A stretch of 64,000 nucleotides of DNA from Ampullaceana balthica (Eukaryota; Mollusca; Gastropoda; Lymnaeidae). Under the pieces are notes generated by a model. The model was given only the letters and a program-made list of their open reading frames with translations, did no database searches and was not told the origin of the DNA. The stretch covers positions 25,001 to 89,000 of the forward strand of contig CALYLW010000209.1 in NCBI GenBank assembly GCA_944989445.1, given 5' to 3'. Both the position numbers and the translations under genes were made by a program. Numbering within the stretch: position 1 is the first letter of the stretch; every line of letters begins with the position of its first letter. Below are positions 33,358-46,600 of this stretch, one piece after another.

Positions 33358-36300
33358 ATGAAATCTGATATCTCTAATATATATTACGGAGTGATTATTC
33401 GGCGATTTCTCCGTATAACGCCGGGGGTTATTATATATATATGTGGTCCAAGGTTGTCATTGCCAGGGCGGGGGTGGAAGATAATCATCCACTGCTCTAG
33501 AAATGCCCTAAAAGGCTTGCGTCTCTTAATGCCTCTGTCAACCAAAATCCAGCTCCTGGCCTTCTCGCGTGGCTCACACAAAAGCCCGGCGGACCATGTT
33601 TCTACTAACAGGAGAAGGGATGAAGGCGGTCAACTGGCGCCTCAAAACCAGTAGCTTCGGGTAGATGAGACTCGTTAACCATGGTCGGTAGCTCATCTAG
33701 GAGAGGGAAACTCTTATTCTAAACCTCCGCTGCCTTGCGGCTAAACCCTCATGGGAAAGGCTAGTGGAGTAAACCCCGACAGAAAATCAGGAAATGGAGC
33801 TCCTAAGGCGGTCTGCTACTGAAACAAATTGCATTCCGGCAGCTCCTGCGACGCGAATAGTGCCAAGCCGTATCGACATTAGTCATTCCATTGGATCCAC
33901 CAATTGCGTGGAGAGGGGGGATCTGCTGTTTGGGCAGCAGCTGGTTCTCCATAATAACACGCCCAGGCTTTATCTTTACAGGAGAGGACACTCCAGCATC
34001 GCCGCAAGGTGTGAACACAACACGGGAAGCAGCAGTTTACCGGTTATAAGCCATAGCTCAATTGGCGTAGAGCTAGGCGCCAGGGGTTGCTTCTGACGGT
34101 GGGAGAGATCACCATGTCTCAATGGATCGCTACCGCCCGCCTCAAGCTGGGCAGCCCCCAGCCAATAAGGTGCTATCCCGCCATGGCCTACCTGCTCCAC
34201 TGGGTGCGTGGAGCTCAGAGGAACTTCTCAACAAGTGGGCCAGTAAATCCTGCACCTAGAAATAAAAAAACCAAAGATAAGAAGACTCCGGCTCTTCGCC
34301 TAGCAAGCTGGAACGTTAGGACTATGTGTCCAGGCATTACTGCCGACCTGCAGCTTATTGATGATGCCAGGAAGACAGCCATCATTGACAGGGAGCTTGC
34401 CAGACTAAACATCGACATTGCCTTCCTTCAGGAGACTAGACTCCCAGAAAGTGGTACCATAAAAGAATACAACTACACTTTCTTCTGGCAGGGTGGACCA
34501 ATGGACACACCAAGGCAACATGGGGTTGGTTTTGCCATAAAAAATGGACTGTGCTCCTCCATAGAACCCCCAACAAAGGGCACTAACAGAATACTAAGAA
34601 TACGACTATCTACATCCTCAGGATAAGCCAACATCATCAGTGCTTATGCTCCAACCTTATCCTCGAGCTCAGAAGCGAAAGACCAGTTCTATGATGATCT
34701 CAATCAAACACTAGCCAGCATACCCACCAATGAAGCAATCTACCTCCTTGGTGACTTCAATGCAAGAGTTGGAAGTGATCACATGGCCTGGCCAACGTGC
34801 CTCGGTTATTTTGGAAGAGGCAGGCTAAATGAAAATGGGCAGAGATTACTAGAGATGTGCTGCTTACATGGACTATGTGTCACAAATACTTTCTTCAACT
34901 GCAAAGCAATCCACCAAGTGTCATGGAGGCATCCCCGCTCTAAACACTGGCACCAACTAGATCTCATCATCACAAGACGCACACAACTGGCCAGTGTCCT
35001 CCTCACACGCAGTTACCACAGTGCAGACTGCGACACAGATCATTCCTTAGTGGCTAGCAAGGTAAGGTTACTGCCAAAGAAATTGTACCGCAACAAAAAC
35101 AAGGGAAAACCACGCATAGGCATCTGCTCCACCAAGAATCCAGAGAGAACAGCAGAATACACCCAGAGACTACAAGAATCTCTTGTACAAATGCCACCAG
35201 TAGACACTATTGAGTCCAAGTGGTCACATCTGCGGGACACCATATATGGCTCAGCTATTGCGGCATTCGGCAAGAGAGAACGCAAAATTGCAGACTGGTT
35301 TGAGGCCCACTGGGAGGAAATGAAACATGTCACCGATGCAAAAAGAAAGGTTCTTTTAGCCTATAAAGACAGGCCTTGCCCAGAAACTCTACATTTCATT
35401 AAGAGCGCCAAGAAGAATGCCCAGCAGGCAGCTCGCCACTACGCTAACACGTATTGGCTCAATCTAAGTTCCAGCATACAGTCAGCTGCTGATAGAGGCG
35501 ATACAAAGGCTATGTACGAGAATATAAAACAAGCAACAGGCCCTATGACCTCCAAGACAGCACCCTTAATGTCAAAAGCAGGGGAAATTATCACTGATCG
35601 GGACAAGCAACTCCAACGGTGGATCGAGCACTACCTGGAATTGTACGCAACTATAAACCATGTCTCAACTGCTACCCTGGACGATATCCCAGACCTGCCG
35701 GTCATGGAAGAGCTCAATAGCCTACCCACAATGGTCGAGCTAAGTAGAGCCATAGATTGCCTAGCCTGCGGGAAAGCCCCTGGTAATGATGGAATTCCAC
35801 CAGAAGTTCTCAAACGTGGAAAAGAAATACTTTTACAGCCTTTGCATGACCTCCTCACTCTGTGCTGGGAACAGGGGCAGATACCACAGGAGTTAAAAGA
35901 TGCCAACATCGTTACACTGTATAAAAATAAAGGAGACAAGAGTGACTGCAACAACTATCGTGGAATCTCTCTCCTCAGTATAGTTGGAAAGGCCTTCGCC
36001 CGAGTTGCATTGACACGCCTGCAGACCCTAGCATCGCGTGTACTCCCAGAATCGCAGTGCGGCTTTCGAGCCGGAAGATCAACCATAGACATGATCTTCT
36101 CTCTGCGCCAGCTGCAGGAGAAATGCAGGGAGCAACATATGCCTCTATACATCGCGTTCGTCGACCTAACTAAAGCTTTTGATCTTGTCAGCAGAAGCGG
36201 CCTTTTCCAGATCTTAGTAAAAATAGGCTGCCCTACACATCTGCTTAACATCATCAAGCAATTCCACGAAAACATGCAGGGCACAGTGTGCTATAACGGT

Positions 36301-37505
36301 GCCACCTCTGAGGCTTTCCCAGTAAGTAGTGGAGTAAAGCAAGGCTGCGTGTTGGCACCTACTCTATTCGCAATATTCTTTTCCATCTTACTCCAGTATG
36401 CCTTCAAGAACAACAGCGAGGGGATATACATACACACCAGAGCTGACGGGAGATTATTCAATATTGCCCGACTTAAAGCCAAGACCAAAATAAGGAAGAT
36501 TTTGCTGCGCGAGCTCTTATTTGCAGACGATGCCGCCTTAATATCCCACACAGCAGACGGCCTGCAGAACCTTGTATCCAGCTTCTCCGCTGCCTGCAAA
36601 GAGTTTGGCCTGACCATAAGTATAAAGAAAACCAACATTATGGCACAGGATGCTGCCTCTCTCCCGACTATCACCATTGACGACTGCAACCTGGATGCTG
36701 TTGACAGTTTTACTTATCTGGGATCAAACATCTCGAGCACCCTCTCACTGGAAGATGAGATAAGTAGTAGGATAGGGAAGGCAGCAACTGTTATGGCTAG
36801 ACTGTACAAAAGAGTCTGGTCCAATGCCAAACTCACAGCAAGGACTAAGCTGCAGGTATACCAGGCCTGCGTACTGAGCACACTCCTCTATGGATGCGAG
36901 TCTTGGACCACCTATACCAGGCATGAAAGAAGGCTCAATAGCTTCCACCTCAGATGCCTGCGCCGCATCCTAGACATCAAATGGCAAGAGAAAGTCCCCA
37001 ACACAGAGGTCCTGGCTCAAGCAAGCATGAGTAGTATTGCAGCAATATTAAGCCAAAGACGCCTCCGTTGGCTTGGACACGTCAAGAGGATGCAAAGTGG
37101 TCGCATACCCAAGGATGTGCTTTACAGCGAGCTGGCGACAGGGAAAAGGTCGGTTGGTCGGCCATGTCTCAGATACGTGGACATATGCAAGAGAGACATG
37201 AAAGTAGCCAACATTGATATACAAAACTGGGAAAACCTGGCAGAGGATAGGTCCATGTGGCGGGCTATAGTGAAAGAAGGATCACTAAGAGCAGAGGAGC
37301 AAACTAGGGCAGAAGCAGTCGGGAAAAGAGCGAGGAGAAAGGCCAGGCAACACTGCCCCACTGCTTTCGTGTGTGTGTCATGCAGAAGAGACTGCCACTC
37401 AAGGATTGGTCTCATCAGCCACACCAAGAGCTGCAAATAATAAAGATAAATCTATCGTCTTTCGTAGACGCACAGATGCCATACAATACAATACAATACA
37501 ATATA
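33358..37505 (+). mobile_element. Nearly full-length non-LTR retrotransposon (endonuclease/RT LINE)
   Basis: A GC-richer segment than its surroundings: about 750 bp of 5' leader (start uncertain), a long ORF, a ~60 bp 3' UTR and an (ATACA)n tail. It inserted close to the end of the 30 bp array. The leader has small frames (for example 33794-34096) that I cannot support as a protein. Confidence 0.9.
34114..37440 (+). pseudogene. LINE ORF: APE-type endonuclease, reverse transcriptase, C-terminal zinc finger; one premature stop
   Basis: From an ATG in good context (ACCATG, 34114) the frame runs 1,109 codons with a single in-frame TAA at 34624-34626 (codon 171). Endonuclease motifs: SWNVRT, LQETR, ISAYAPT (just after the stop), LGDFNARVG, QLDLI and TDHSLV. 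Reverse transcriptase: GKAPGNDGIPPEVLK, NNYRGISLL, GFRAGRSTIDMIF, FVDLTKAFD, SGVKQGCVLAPTLF and the catalytic FADD in LLFADDAALI. Then RRLRWLGHVKRM and a C-terminal Cys/His finger (CVSCRRDCH...HTKSC). Such ORFs are often mis-annotated as craniofacial development protein 2-like. The single nonsense codon implies recent activity; the clade is uncertain (RTE- or Nimb-like). Confidence 0.92.
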
Positions 37506-37517
37506 TATATATATATA

Positions 37518-37599
<82 letters not shown>

Positions 37600-37655
37600 T
37601 AAATATATATATATGTGTGTATGTGTGTATGTATGTATGTATATATATATATTAA
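37490..37655. repeat. ATACA tail and (AT)n/(GT)n microsatellite
   Basis: (ATACA)n followed by a long AT dinucleotide run with TGTGTG and TATG interruptions. Confidence 0.95.
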
Positions 37656-37724
37656 AAACTACTCATCTTATATCCCTGAAAAATTCAAATCTTGTGTTAC
37701 ATCTGCCAACGCAAAAGTCATGCA

Positions 37725-38032
37725 TTATGTTTGCTTTAAAAAGAGGTCGCCCCTGCTTGCGCTGCAAGAAAGATATGTCATTGGCACAGATAAACCATAA
37801 AACGTGAGAGACTATTGCCGAGGAGTCCACCTCCCGGCGGGCAAAAGTGCGTGAGGGCATTCATGTCGTGGAAGCATCCCTCATGGCTTTGAGTGAAGAG
37901 AGAATGGCCAGGAGAAAGGGGAGGGGGGCAGAGGAGCAGGAGTACACGCCATCGTCCCATGAGGATGGACGTTGCCATACAACAAAATGTTTGGTTTGTC
38001 CTGGAAAGCTTCTAGAGTTAAAAACAAAGTAA
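37725..38032 (+). pseudogene. C-terminal fragment of a second, related LINE
   Basis: The frame [20 protein letters not shown], then a TGA where the family has Trp, then ETIAEESTSRRAKVREGI and a Cys-containing terminus (CHTTKCLVC) matches the C-terminal layout of the LINE ORF ending at 37440 (GRPCLRYVDICKRDM...NWENLAEDRS). It is diverged, so a different subfamily. Confidence 0.6.
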
Positions 38033-38169
38033 AGAAAGTATTTTACTTATATAAATGTTCATCCTTCTTGAAATCTTGTTTGTTGGATGTTGGGGTCAAC
38101 ATGTCCACTGTAGCGACACACAGCACATTAACACCGAGGCAGTTGTTCTGAGGACAAAAAGATGACCCA

Positions 38170-38512
38170 CTCCTAGAGTTTAGTGGCAGTAAAAGCATCT
38201 CAACGAGTTTAGTGGCAGTAAAAACATCTCAAAGAGTTTAGTGGCATTAAAAACATCTCAAAGAGTTTAGTGGCAGTAAGAACATCTCAAAGAGTTTAGT
38301 GGCAGTAAAAACATCTCAAAGAGTTTAGTGGCATGAAAAACATCTCAAAGAGTTTAATGGCAGTAAGAACATCTCAAAGAGTTTAGTGGCAATAAAAACA
38401 TCTCAAAGAGTTTAGTGGCAGTAAAAACATCTCAAAGAGTTTAGTAGCAGTAAAAACATCTCAAAGAGTTTAGTGGCAGTAAAAAATATCAAAGAGTTTA
38501 GTGGCATTGAAT
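38170..38512 (+). repeat. 29 bp tandem repeat, about 12 copies
   Basis: Unit AGAGTTTAGTGGCAGTAAAA followed by ACATCTCAA, with minor variants. Confidence 0.94.
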
Positions 38513-39072
38513 TTAAACGTTAACTAGGTATACCCTCAGTTTTTAAACCAACCCTTTTAATTAGGGGCTTTCCATAAATTACAGCCACATGTTTTTTGGC
38601 AATTTTTACTTCCCCCCTCCTGTAAAACTTGCAGAGACCACCCCCCTATAAAATTACGTCAACATTTGATTACCCCCCCCCCACCCCTTTCCCCCCAAAA
38701 AATTAAAAAAATTAAAATAAAATGAAAAAAACAACAATATTTTAATTAGACTAGTTTACAACTACAACACAAATGTGAATGAAAGTAAAATGTTTAGAAA
38801 AACAAATGTTAATTAGCTTTTTACTTAAAACATATTTACAATGTATAACTACAAAGGCTTACTCTAAACAGAAATTAGATTATAGGGTTTACAAAAATGT
38901 TTACACATTACAGCTTTAAATTATGCACATATTTCAAATAAACGCTTTAAAGAATATCTAAATATTTACAAAGACTTGTTCTAACTTCAAGCAGAAACGA
39001 AATGAAAGAGATAAACTATAAATACACTTTTAATTTATTAACATATTTTTTACAAGCAAATCCAAATCTTAT
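38513..39072. other. Decayed MITE half and AT-rich sequence
   Basis: 38574-38760 starts GGGGCTTTCCATAAATTA and has the C-rich stretch of the Harbinger-like MITE family, diverged. The rest is AT-rich. The segment next to 39073 should be the 3' flank of the transposase-like pseudogene at 43606-46638, separated from it by the inserted Mutator-like element. Confidence 0.5.
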
Positions 39073-39394
39073 ATCCTAGCCGAATTACGGACACTTCGAC
39101 CCCGAACGGTTCGACCCTGCCAGTTCGACCCCAGGACGTTTCGACCCCAGGACGTTTCGACCCCGGTCGGTTCGACCACGGACGGTTCGACCCCGGGCGA
39201 TTCGACCCCGGACAGTTCGACCACGGGACGTTTCGACCCCAGGGTGTTTCGACCCCGGACGATTCGACCCTTTCCTTGACCCATTACTTTCTCAGGCGTT
39301 AAATGGTGTTATTTTATTCTTTGTTATTCTTTGTTATTATTTTATTTATGTTTTAAATTTATTTTAGGTATAAAAATAGTTTAACATTATTATC

Positions 39395-39835
39395 TATTTA
39401 AGGACGGGAAGAAGGAAAACTTGTATGTGTTTGTTCTTGCATACGGAATAAGAAAGGTGTTTTTATCCTTATGTCTATCTGAGGGTTGTATTAAGTTATC
39501 TTTGTGTTCTATTTCTAAATTAGAATTAATTGCTTTATATATGATTACTACTTTACTCTTGGTTCTTCTAACCTCTAGTGTTTCAAGGTTTAATCATTTA
39601 ACTAACGGTGTTATTCTAGTCTGTTTTGAATATTCTCCAGTAATGAATCTGGCAGCTCTTTTTTGGATTTGTTCTAGTTTATCAATGTTTTCTTAGGTAG
39701 ATGGCCCCATACAGAAGATGCATATTCCAGTACAGGTCTCACCAAAGTGAGATAGCATTTTAGTTTTATATCTTTATTACATTTGTAAAGGTTTCTTTTT
39801 ATAAAGCCTAAGGTTTTGTTTGATTTTTAATAACT
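39395..39835 (-). mobile_element. CR1/Jockey-like LINE C-terminal fragment
   Basis: The minus-strand frame reads LVRPVLEYASSVWG (with one break), QKRAARFITGEYSKQTRITP, KWLNLETLEVRRTKSKVVII and [20 protein letters not shown], the standard terminus of this LINE type and similar to 17600-17700. Beyond it, 39836-40080 is unassigned. Confidence 0.78.
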
Positions 39836-40666
39836 TCATTGAGATGGGGATTTCATGATAGTTTCTCATTTGGCCTTTGTAACATACCATTATGTGCCGG
39901 CTAACGCACAGTCCCTGGTCTCGGTATAGGCTACTTATCTTGATCTCTCCACCCCAATCAAAGCCACGATGTAATGGGACAAAAAAATGGCATGTGGTAA
40001 GATAGTCCTTTGTAAAGGTACCTCCACTACATTCTCTATGCCCCCACTCCCAGTATTTAACTTTGCCATAACACTCGCAAAACAATAGGTATGCATCACA
40101 CTATAACTTATAGCTCACTTCTCCCTCCACTCCTATCCCAAACATACTTAAAAAGGACCTCGTTTTTATTGGGTCTTATTTTATATATATTTCAGTCTTT
40201 CAAAGATGTTCACTATATAAAAAAAATGAAAGTTTTTTTCTTTTTTTCCCTTTTACAAGGTGTCGGCATGCGCTAAAACTAGGGGACAGCCGAATATCCG
40301 GAATGCCGGATATCCGGACCAAATATCGGGTTTTTGGCCACTATCCTGATTCGTCAAATACCTATGGCAGATCCAAATAGTATCCGGATATTAATGTAGT
40401 AAAGAAATTTTTAAAATTAAATTAAAGTAATATTAATTAGTTTATAAACAAATATATAAAAAGTATTAAAAAGTAAACAAATAAAATAACCAGAAATCAG
40501 TACATTTAACAAGAATTTTCTTCAACAACACAAAGTTTAACCGGAATTTACTAACTAGTAACTATTTTATTTACTCATGTCATTAAATTATTTTCATTGC
40601 TATAGCTGATATATTCATTTTATGTTATATAGTGATAATTTTATGTTAAAAAATAATAATTTTAAG

Positions 40667-41478
40667 TAGGGCTGCGGAAATTATCGATTAATGTCTCGAT
40701 TAATCGTTTAAAAATTTATCAAAAATCATTTGAATCGATAAAAATTAGATTAAAATTTAAGAAAATATTTATAATATTTTTAATTTTTTTAGTAATAAAT
40801 AATAAATTATTAATAATTAATAATAATTTATATATATTTTGTTACGTACAAACATCTCCCGCGTATTATTAAAATTTATTTGATTAATCTATGTTGACCG
40901 GCAGACGTCAACTATAAAATGGCTGACAGCCAGAGCCGTCTTTACACCATTTTGGGCTCCCGGGCAAAGAAATAGTGTTGGGCCCTTCCCCCGCAGGAAT
41001 AAAAAATGAATATAGATAATATATATAAATAAACCTATTCCCATGGGGCCCATATGCTTGTGGGCCCCCGGGCGAATGCCCTATGGGCCTATGCGTTAAG
41101 ATGGCCCTGCTGACAGCATCAGCGCAGTTAAATTTAAACATATAACTAGAAAGTTGAGCAAATATGTTGTTTTTAAGCTAACTTCGGATGGCAAAGTCGA
41201 AGATGGTGTAAACGTTTTACTGTGTCCACTGCCATAAACAATTCTCTTTTAAAGGATCAAATACATCGCTGACGTACCACCTTCAGTACAAATCAAGTAT
41301 CAATACATTGTCATGAAAATTAGTTCAAAATATTCTTAATTCTCAATGTCCGTGAGAAATGTTCAGTTTAATGACGTCATAAATTTCTATTTTTTATTTT
41401 AATCGAAATTATCGATTAATTCATCGATAATTTTTCAAAAGTTAACGATTAAATTTAAATTAATCTATAACAGCCATA
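40667..41478. mobile_element. hAT-like element nested inside the 40280 element
   Basis: Ends TAGGGCTGCGGAAATTATCG and an inverse ATAACAGCCATA; perfect 8 bp duplication ATTTTAAG at 40659-40666 and 41479-41486. Interior ATCGATTAAT motifs match the remnant in GMC intron 10. Confidence 0.85.
40931..41109. mobile_element. 179 bp hAT MITE nested in the 40667 element
   Basis: Ends CAGAGCCGTC and GATGGCCCTG, flanked by CTGACAGC on both sides (40923-40930, 41110-41117). GC-rich (GGGCTCCCGGGC, GGGCCCCCGGGC). This is the innermost of four nested insertions. Confidence 0.88.
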
Positions 41479-43605
41479 ATTTTAAGTTAATTTGTAATTA
41501 CTAGTTTATACTATAGTTAAACAGGAGCCTTGGAAACTTGGACATGCTGAGAGTTGGCTTTCGTTTTTAATTTCTTTGTCGTTGACAGTAGTCAATTTTT
41601 AATACTTTCAATTCAGTATTAAAATGTAAACATTTTACTTATATGACATAAGTTATATCATTTTAATAATTTTATATTCAGTGTTTTTTTTCAAAGTTGA
41701 ACTTTAAATGGTAGTTGCAATTGTGATTTGATTTGCGAACTTAAAAATAAAAATGTTGCTTGCCTTTTGTTTTATATCTTATTCAGTCTTATAATTTTAA
41801 AACTCGTCTATTGTGTATATAATAATTATACAAAATAAGTTATGTACAAATTAAGTTATAAATTAAGTTATTAATATATAACAAATTAAACAAATTAACA
41901 AGCGTTGATCCATTCAAATCATTCAAATCTACTCAAAATATAGTAAAAGAATCAATTTCAATACGAGAAAAATATTTTAAGTTAAAAAGTTACAAGTATA
42001 GATCTTACTTTACTACATAAGATAACAAACTAAGTTAAATAACAGCATATTAAACTTAAATTGTTTGAATAAAAGAACAGTTCTATTATGGCTTTAGATC
42101 ACGACTTCTTGTAAATCACACTACACACTCAGCACAACACTGTTCGCTTGGTAATACTACAAAGTTCGTTGAATTTCGTTCAAGTTCGTTCATTCAATTC
42201 ATTGTAAAATGTTCATCGTTGACTTTGACAATGTAACAACGTCGATAGCAGATACTCTTCATTTATAGGATAATAAATATTTTAATAAATAGTATGAAAT
42301 ACTTGATATGAAGTATTAAAGTACACCCTATTAGCTCTTATACTTAAATGTGGAGATATCCGGATCCGGAATCCGGATCGGCAAATATTAGGGCCTAACT
42401 ATCCGGATTCGGCAAATAGTAAAAAAACCATATCCGGCTGATCCCTAGCTGAAACCATTACAAACCCGCGACTTTTGAATTCACTTCTGTTTCTTGTGCT
42501 CGTTAACACATGTAGACCTACCTCCCTAGCAGAAAGACTGATTTAAATAAGACGTACTAAGTTGTCTAAAGTTAATAAATTTCAATAGTTAATATCGCCC
42601 CATAGCGGAAAATAGCAATCAAGCTGCTGGGCCCGTATGACCTGACTGAAAGTTACGTCATTGTTATTGACATTCTGTTTGAACGTTCAGTTCATTGTAG
42701 TTTTAGTTTATGAGTATGACGAATGCATTAACAGCAGGAATAAAAGTTGTAGTTCACAGTAATATGTTACTGGAAGCAAGCCGTTGGCTACTGTATAAAA
42801 CGAGGTGCATGGATGGTGTCTGGATTAAATTGTAAAGCGGTAATAACGGCGAAAATAATGCGGCGTTTGAACGGGTACCATGGCAGCCTTTTTCAACATT
42901 GACCGCCCCCTAGTCGAAAATTTATCTGGACGAACTGTCCGGGGGTTACATAATGACATGTTACGAAGGCTAGACTAAGTGACGACCACAGGATCCTGTG
43001 TGCTGGCGAATGTTTTCGCGAAGGTAAATAAAGGGAGTATGGTCAGAGATAATGTAGGTAGGTACCTTTATAAAGGACTTATTGACCACATTGCCTTTTT
43101 TATTGTCCGATTACATCGGATCGGTGTTGGGTGGAGTTGGACTTTATACCTCAGAGGAATGGTGTATGTATCACAAACATGAATGGTGTATGTATCACAA
43201 TATTGAATTCGCATTGAAAGTTGACTGGTTGTCAGTGTATATATTTTTTTAATCATCGTAAATTTAACGTTAAAAATAACTATTTCATACTGTTTTTTAT
43301 TTTAAAGAAATAATACAATTAAACTATTTATTTTTATACCAAAATTATATTTAAACATAAATAAATAATTTAAAAACAAAGAATAAACAAAAACCATTTA
43401 ACGCCTTAGAAAGAAAAGAGTTGAATCGTCCGGGGTCGAAACACCCTGGGGTCGAAATGTCCCGTGATCGAACTGTCCGGGGTTGAACTGTCCGGGGTCG
43501 AATCGCCCGGGGTCGAATCGTCCGTGGTCGAACCGTCTTGTGGTCGAACTGGCAGGGTCGAACCGTCCGGGGTCGAATCGTCCGGGGTCGAAGTATCCGA
43601 CCACC

Positions 43606-46600
43606 ATCCTAGCCGCTATATCTTTCATGGAGATGTCAAATGTTCTTAATTTGTTATTATTGGCATGGGTTCTGGGCTGAATAATTTCTTGTGGAACTGA
43701 AACACCAGACAAGTCAACATTTTCTTCATTTAACCATTCTGCACTTAGCATCTACCCATGAGCAATAACTGCCTTGAGCTCTCTCTGTATTTTGGCTGCC
43801 ACTCGCATTGGACGAATTCTTTGCTGTTGGGGTGCATGTAGTATTTGACTGGGCCCAGGCATACATTGTTGTTGCTGTTGAACGTGCCTCTTTAACATGA
43901 CTTAAAGGTGACCGATATTACAGATCCGTTCAAACAATAGCAACTGAATAGATGGACAATATATATCATATGGAATAATTTTTAATGCTTTTGCTGATCG
44001 AAGTAGTATGTTTTCAACGTTCAAAGACGATTATAGAAAAGAGATGGAAATCTATGTGAGTTTATATCAGATACTTCTGGTGCTTTAAGGCCCTCATTAG
44101 TTTGGCAGGCCGGAATTGGTGTAAATCTATCAGCAATAATATCAAAGTACGAGCTTCTAATCGGTTAGCAACAAGTTAAATCACAACATTTGACAATTTT
44201 TAGAAAGTAGTGACTTGTTCTTACATGGTTTTGGCACCAAACGTGATCTTTGATGATTAAATTTTCAATTTCAAGCTCAGACTTTTCAGGCACAATATAC
44301 TCTGCCACTGTTGGAAAATTGTCTATGCTTACTTGCTTCCATATTTCTGACAATGTTTCGCCAGCATATTTGAAGTTTAATTTTTCAAACTCTTCATCAA
44401 TTGTTCGACCATGTGTGTCAAGGTGGCTTCCTAAATGTTCATGTGGCAAAATTAGACCAACAGTTCTTGACTAAGAGGAGCCGATTCGCCTTTCTACTCG
44501 AATATACGCACTTCTACCAGGCACATTCGTTGCTACAAACATTGCATCAATGTTCCGCTTTACAAAATGATGGATGGCCACATCAATAACTTTTTTGATA
44601 CCTTTGATTTTCATCAGGTTCACCATCCACAGACATAATAAGAATCGGTTTGATCATCTTGTTGCTTGGATCCTTTGTAGCAATGTCAACCTCTTTCAAT
44701 TCAAGTAGCCTTTCATAGTCGAGTCCATGGTTATAATCTGATGATGAGCAATGTTTGCCTGATATGATGACTATGTAAGTTGGGCCTGTATATGTTACAT
44801 AAGCTGATGATGAGCAATGTTTGCCTGATATGATGACTATGTAAGTTGGGCCTGCATATGTTACATAAGCTGATGATTAGCAATGCTTGCCTGATATGAT
44901 GGCTATGTACGTTTGGCCTGCATATGTTACATAAGCTGATGATGAGCAATGTTTGCCTGATCTGATGACTATGTAAGTTGGGCCTGCATATGTTACATAA
45001 GCTGATGATGAGCAATGTTTGCCTGATCTGATGACTATGTAAGTTGGGCCTGCATATGTTACATAAGCTGATGATGAGCAATGTTTGCCTGATCTGATGA
45101 CTATGTAAGTTGGGCCTGCATATGTTACATAAGCTGATGATGAGCAATGTTTGCCTGATCTGATGACTATGTAAGTTGGGCCTGCATATGTTACATAAGC
45201 TGATGATGAGCAATGTTTGCATGATCTGATGACTATGTAAGTTGGGCCTGCATATGTTACATAAGCTGATGATGAGCAATGTTTGCCTGATCTGATGACT
45301 ATGTAAGTTGGGCCTGCATATGTTACATAAGCTGATGATGAGCAATGTTTGCCTGATCTGATGACTATGTAAGTTGGGCCTGCATATGTTACATAAGCTG
45401 ATGATGAGCAATGTTTGCCTGATCTGATGACTATGTAAGTTGGGCCTGCATATGTTACATAAGCTGATGATGAGCAATGTTTGCATGATCTGATGACTAT
45501 GTAAGTTGGGCCTGCATATGTTACTGTAACATCTTCGGGTTTACCTTAACCGTCTTTTTCGATTTCAATGCTAGCGTAAACACATGGTATGTGTTTGTGT
45601 ATAGATGCTACTACCCAGTCGTGATCGGGCAATGTAACGCACTATTCGACATGCATTAAAAGTGGAGCTTGCTTGTTAGCTGCTGTCAATCCAATGGGGA
45701 CTCTGGCTTTTTTATCTTAACTGATGAAGCGCACTTCTTTAGGTCCCAACAAAGAAGCCACTTCTTATAGTGATTCAAAGTAGATGTACAAAACCTACCA
45801 TCAATGTGTTTTGAGTGTAAATCATTTTGTGCTCGAATTAACTTCACTGGTACAGTTGTTACATGGCGTTTGCCTTCCGATGATAAACTTCGTTTTGGCA
45901 AGAGCCGATTATAAACAGCGCTTCTACTTATTTGTCAACTTTGAATCTTTAATTGTTCTGTCAAATCATCGAGATTTCTAACACTACGATAAATATCACT
46001 CTGTCTTTTGTCGTGAGCAGCAGACCCATACAATGCAATGTCAATACTGGTTTTTGAAAGGAGTGGCTGATCTTCTTTAATTGTTGGTCGACCAGCTATC
46101 TGTCGGATCTTCAATTTACTGCTGACGTAAGGGTTTTCAGCACAAATTTGAGCTTAAGTTTCTTTTTCCTTTTTTCGGTATATCTTCTGTTTTTCTTGTT
46201 CACACTTCTTTCTTTTCAGTTTCGTTTCTAGCTCATCAACCTTATCTTTTCCCTTCAGTTCCTTTTCCTTATCTACACTTAAAACACCACTTTCTTTTCG
46301 TTTATACAAGCCAATCAAATCGCTCTTAAAGATGCTTATCTGACTCTGTAATTCATCGCGTATTTTTGCTTTGTATTTTTTACATATTTTACATCTCAAG
46401 TAGTACTAGATGGACTAGCTTCTAAATCGATTTCTATGTGGTCTTTTTGGATGGCTTTGTGTTTGATGTTTCAGAACTTCTTTTTCAATTTTTACATGTG
46501 TGGCAGCTTTTTTAGGAAATGCATCTCCAATCTTCATAGACTGGTCTGCCCAGAAGCTCATTAATGTTGCCTTATTTTTATGTGCTAAGGCGGCATAACT

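Larger units (their letters stand above)
40280..42447. mobile_element. hAT-like element, 2.17 kb, inside Mutator-like copy 2
   Basis: Ends TAGGGGACAGCCGAATATCC and GGATATGG-type inverse (CCATATCCGGCTGATCCCTA). Flanks GCTAAAAC (40272-40279) and GCTGAAAC (42448-42455), an 8 bp target duplication with one difference. Copy 1 of the host element has the uninterrupted site GCTGAAACCATTA at 23353. The subterminal region is rich in ATCCGGAT. The AT-rich interior has no transposase. Confidence 0.85.
39082..43605. mobile_element. Mutator-like element, copy 2, with nested insertions
   Basis: Starts GAATTACGGACACTTCGACC and ends with the inverse (GGTCGAAGTATCCGACCACC). Both ends (39084-39270, 43424-43600) are ~180 bp inverted repeats made of GGACGNTTCGACCCC-type motifs. 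The flanks share ATCCTAGCC (39073-39081, 43606-43614), a 9 bp target duplication typical of Mutator-like elements; the next G is also shared. It carries a LINE fragment (39395-39830) and a hAT element (40280-42447). Interior 42456-43420 matches copy 1 (23355-23960). No transposase seen. Confidence 0.8.

Noticed and set aside
34087..34089. LINE ORF start at 34087
   Set aside because: The triplet is TTG. The first ATG in good context is at 34114.
33794..34096. LINE ORF1 protein of 100 aa
   Set aside because: It has no coiled coil, RRM or zinc knuckle, and it overlaps the 5' leader. I cannot support it.
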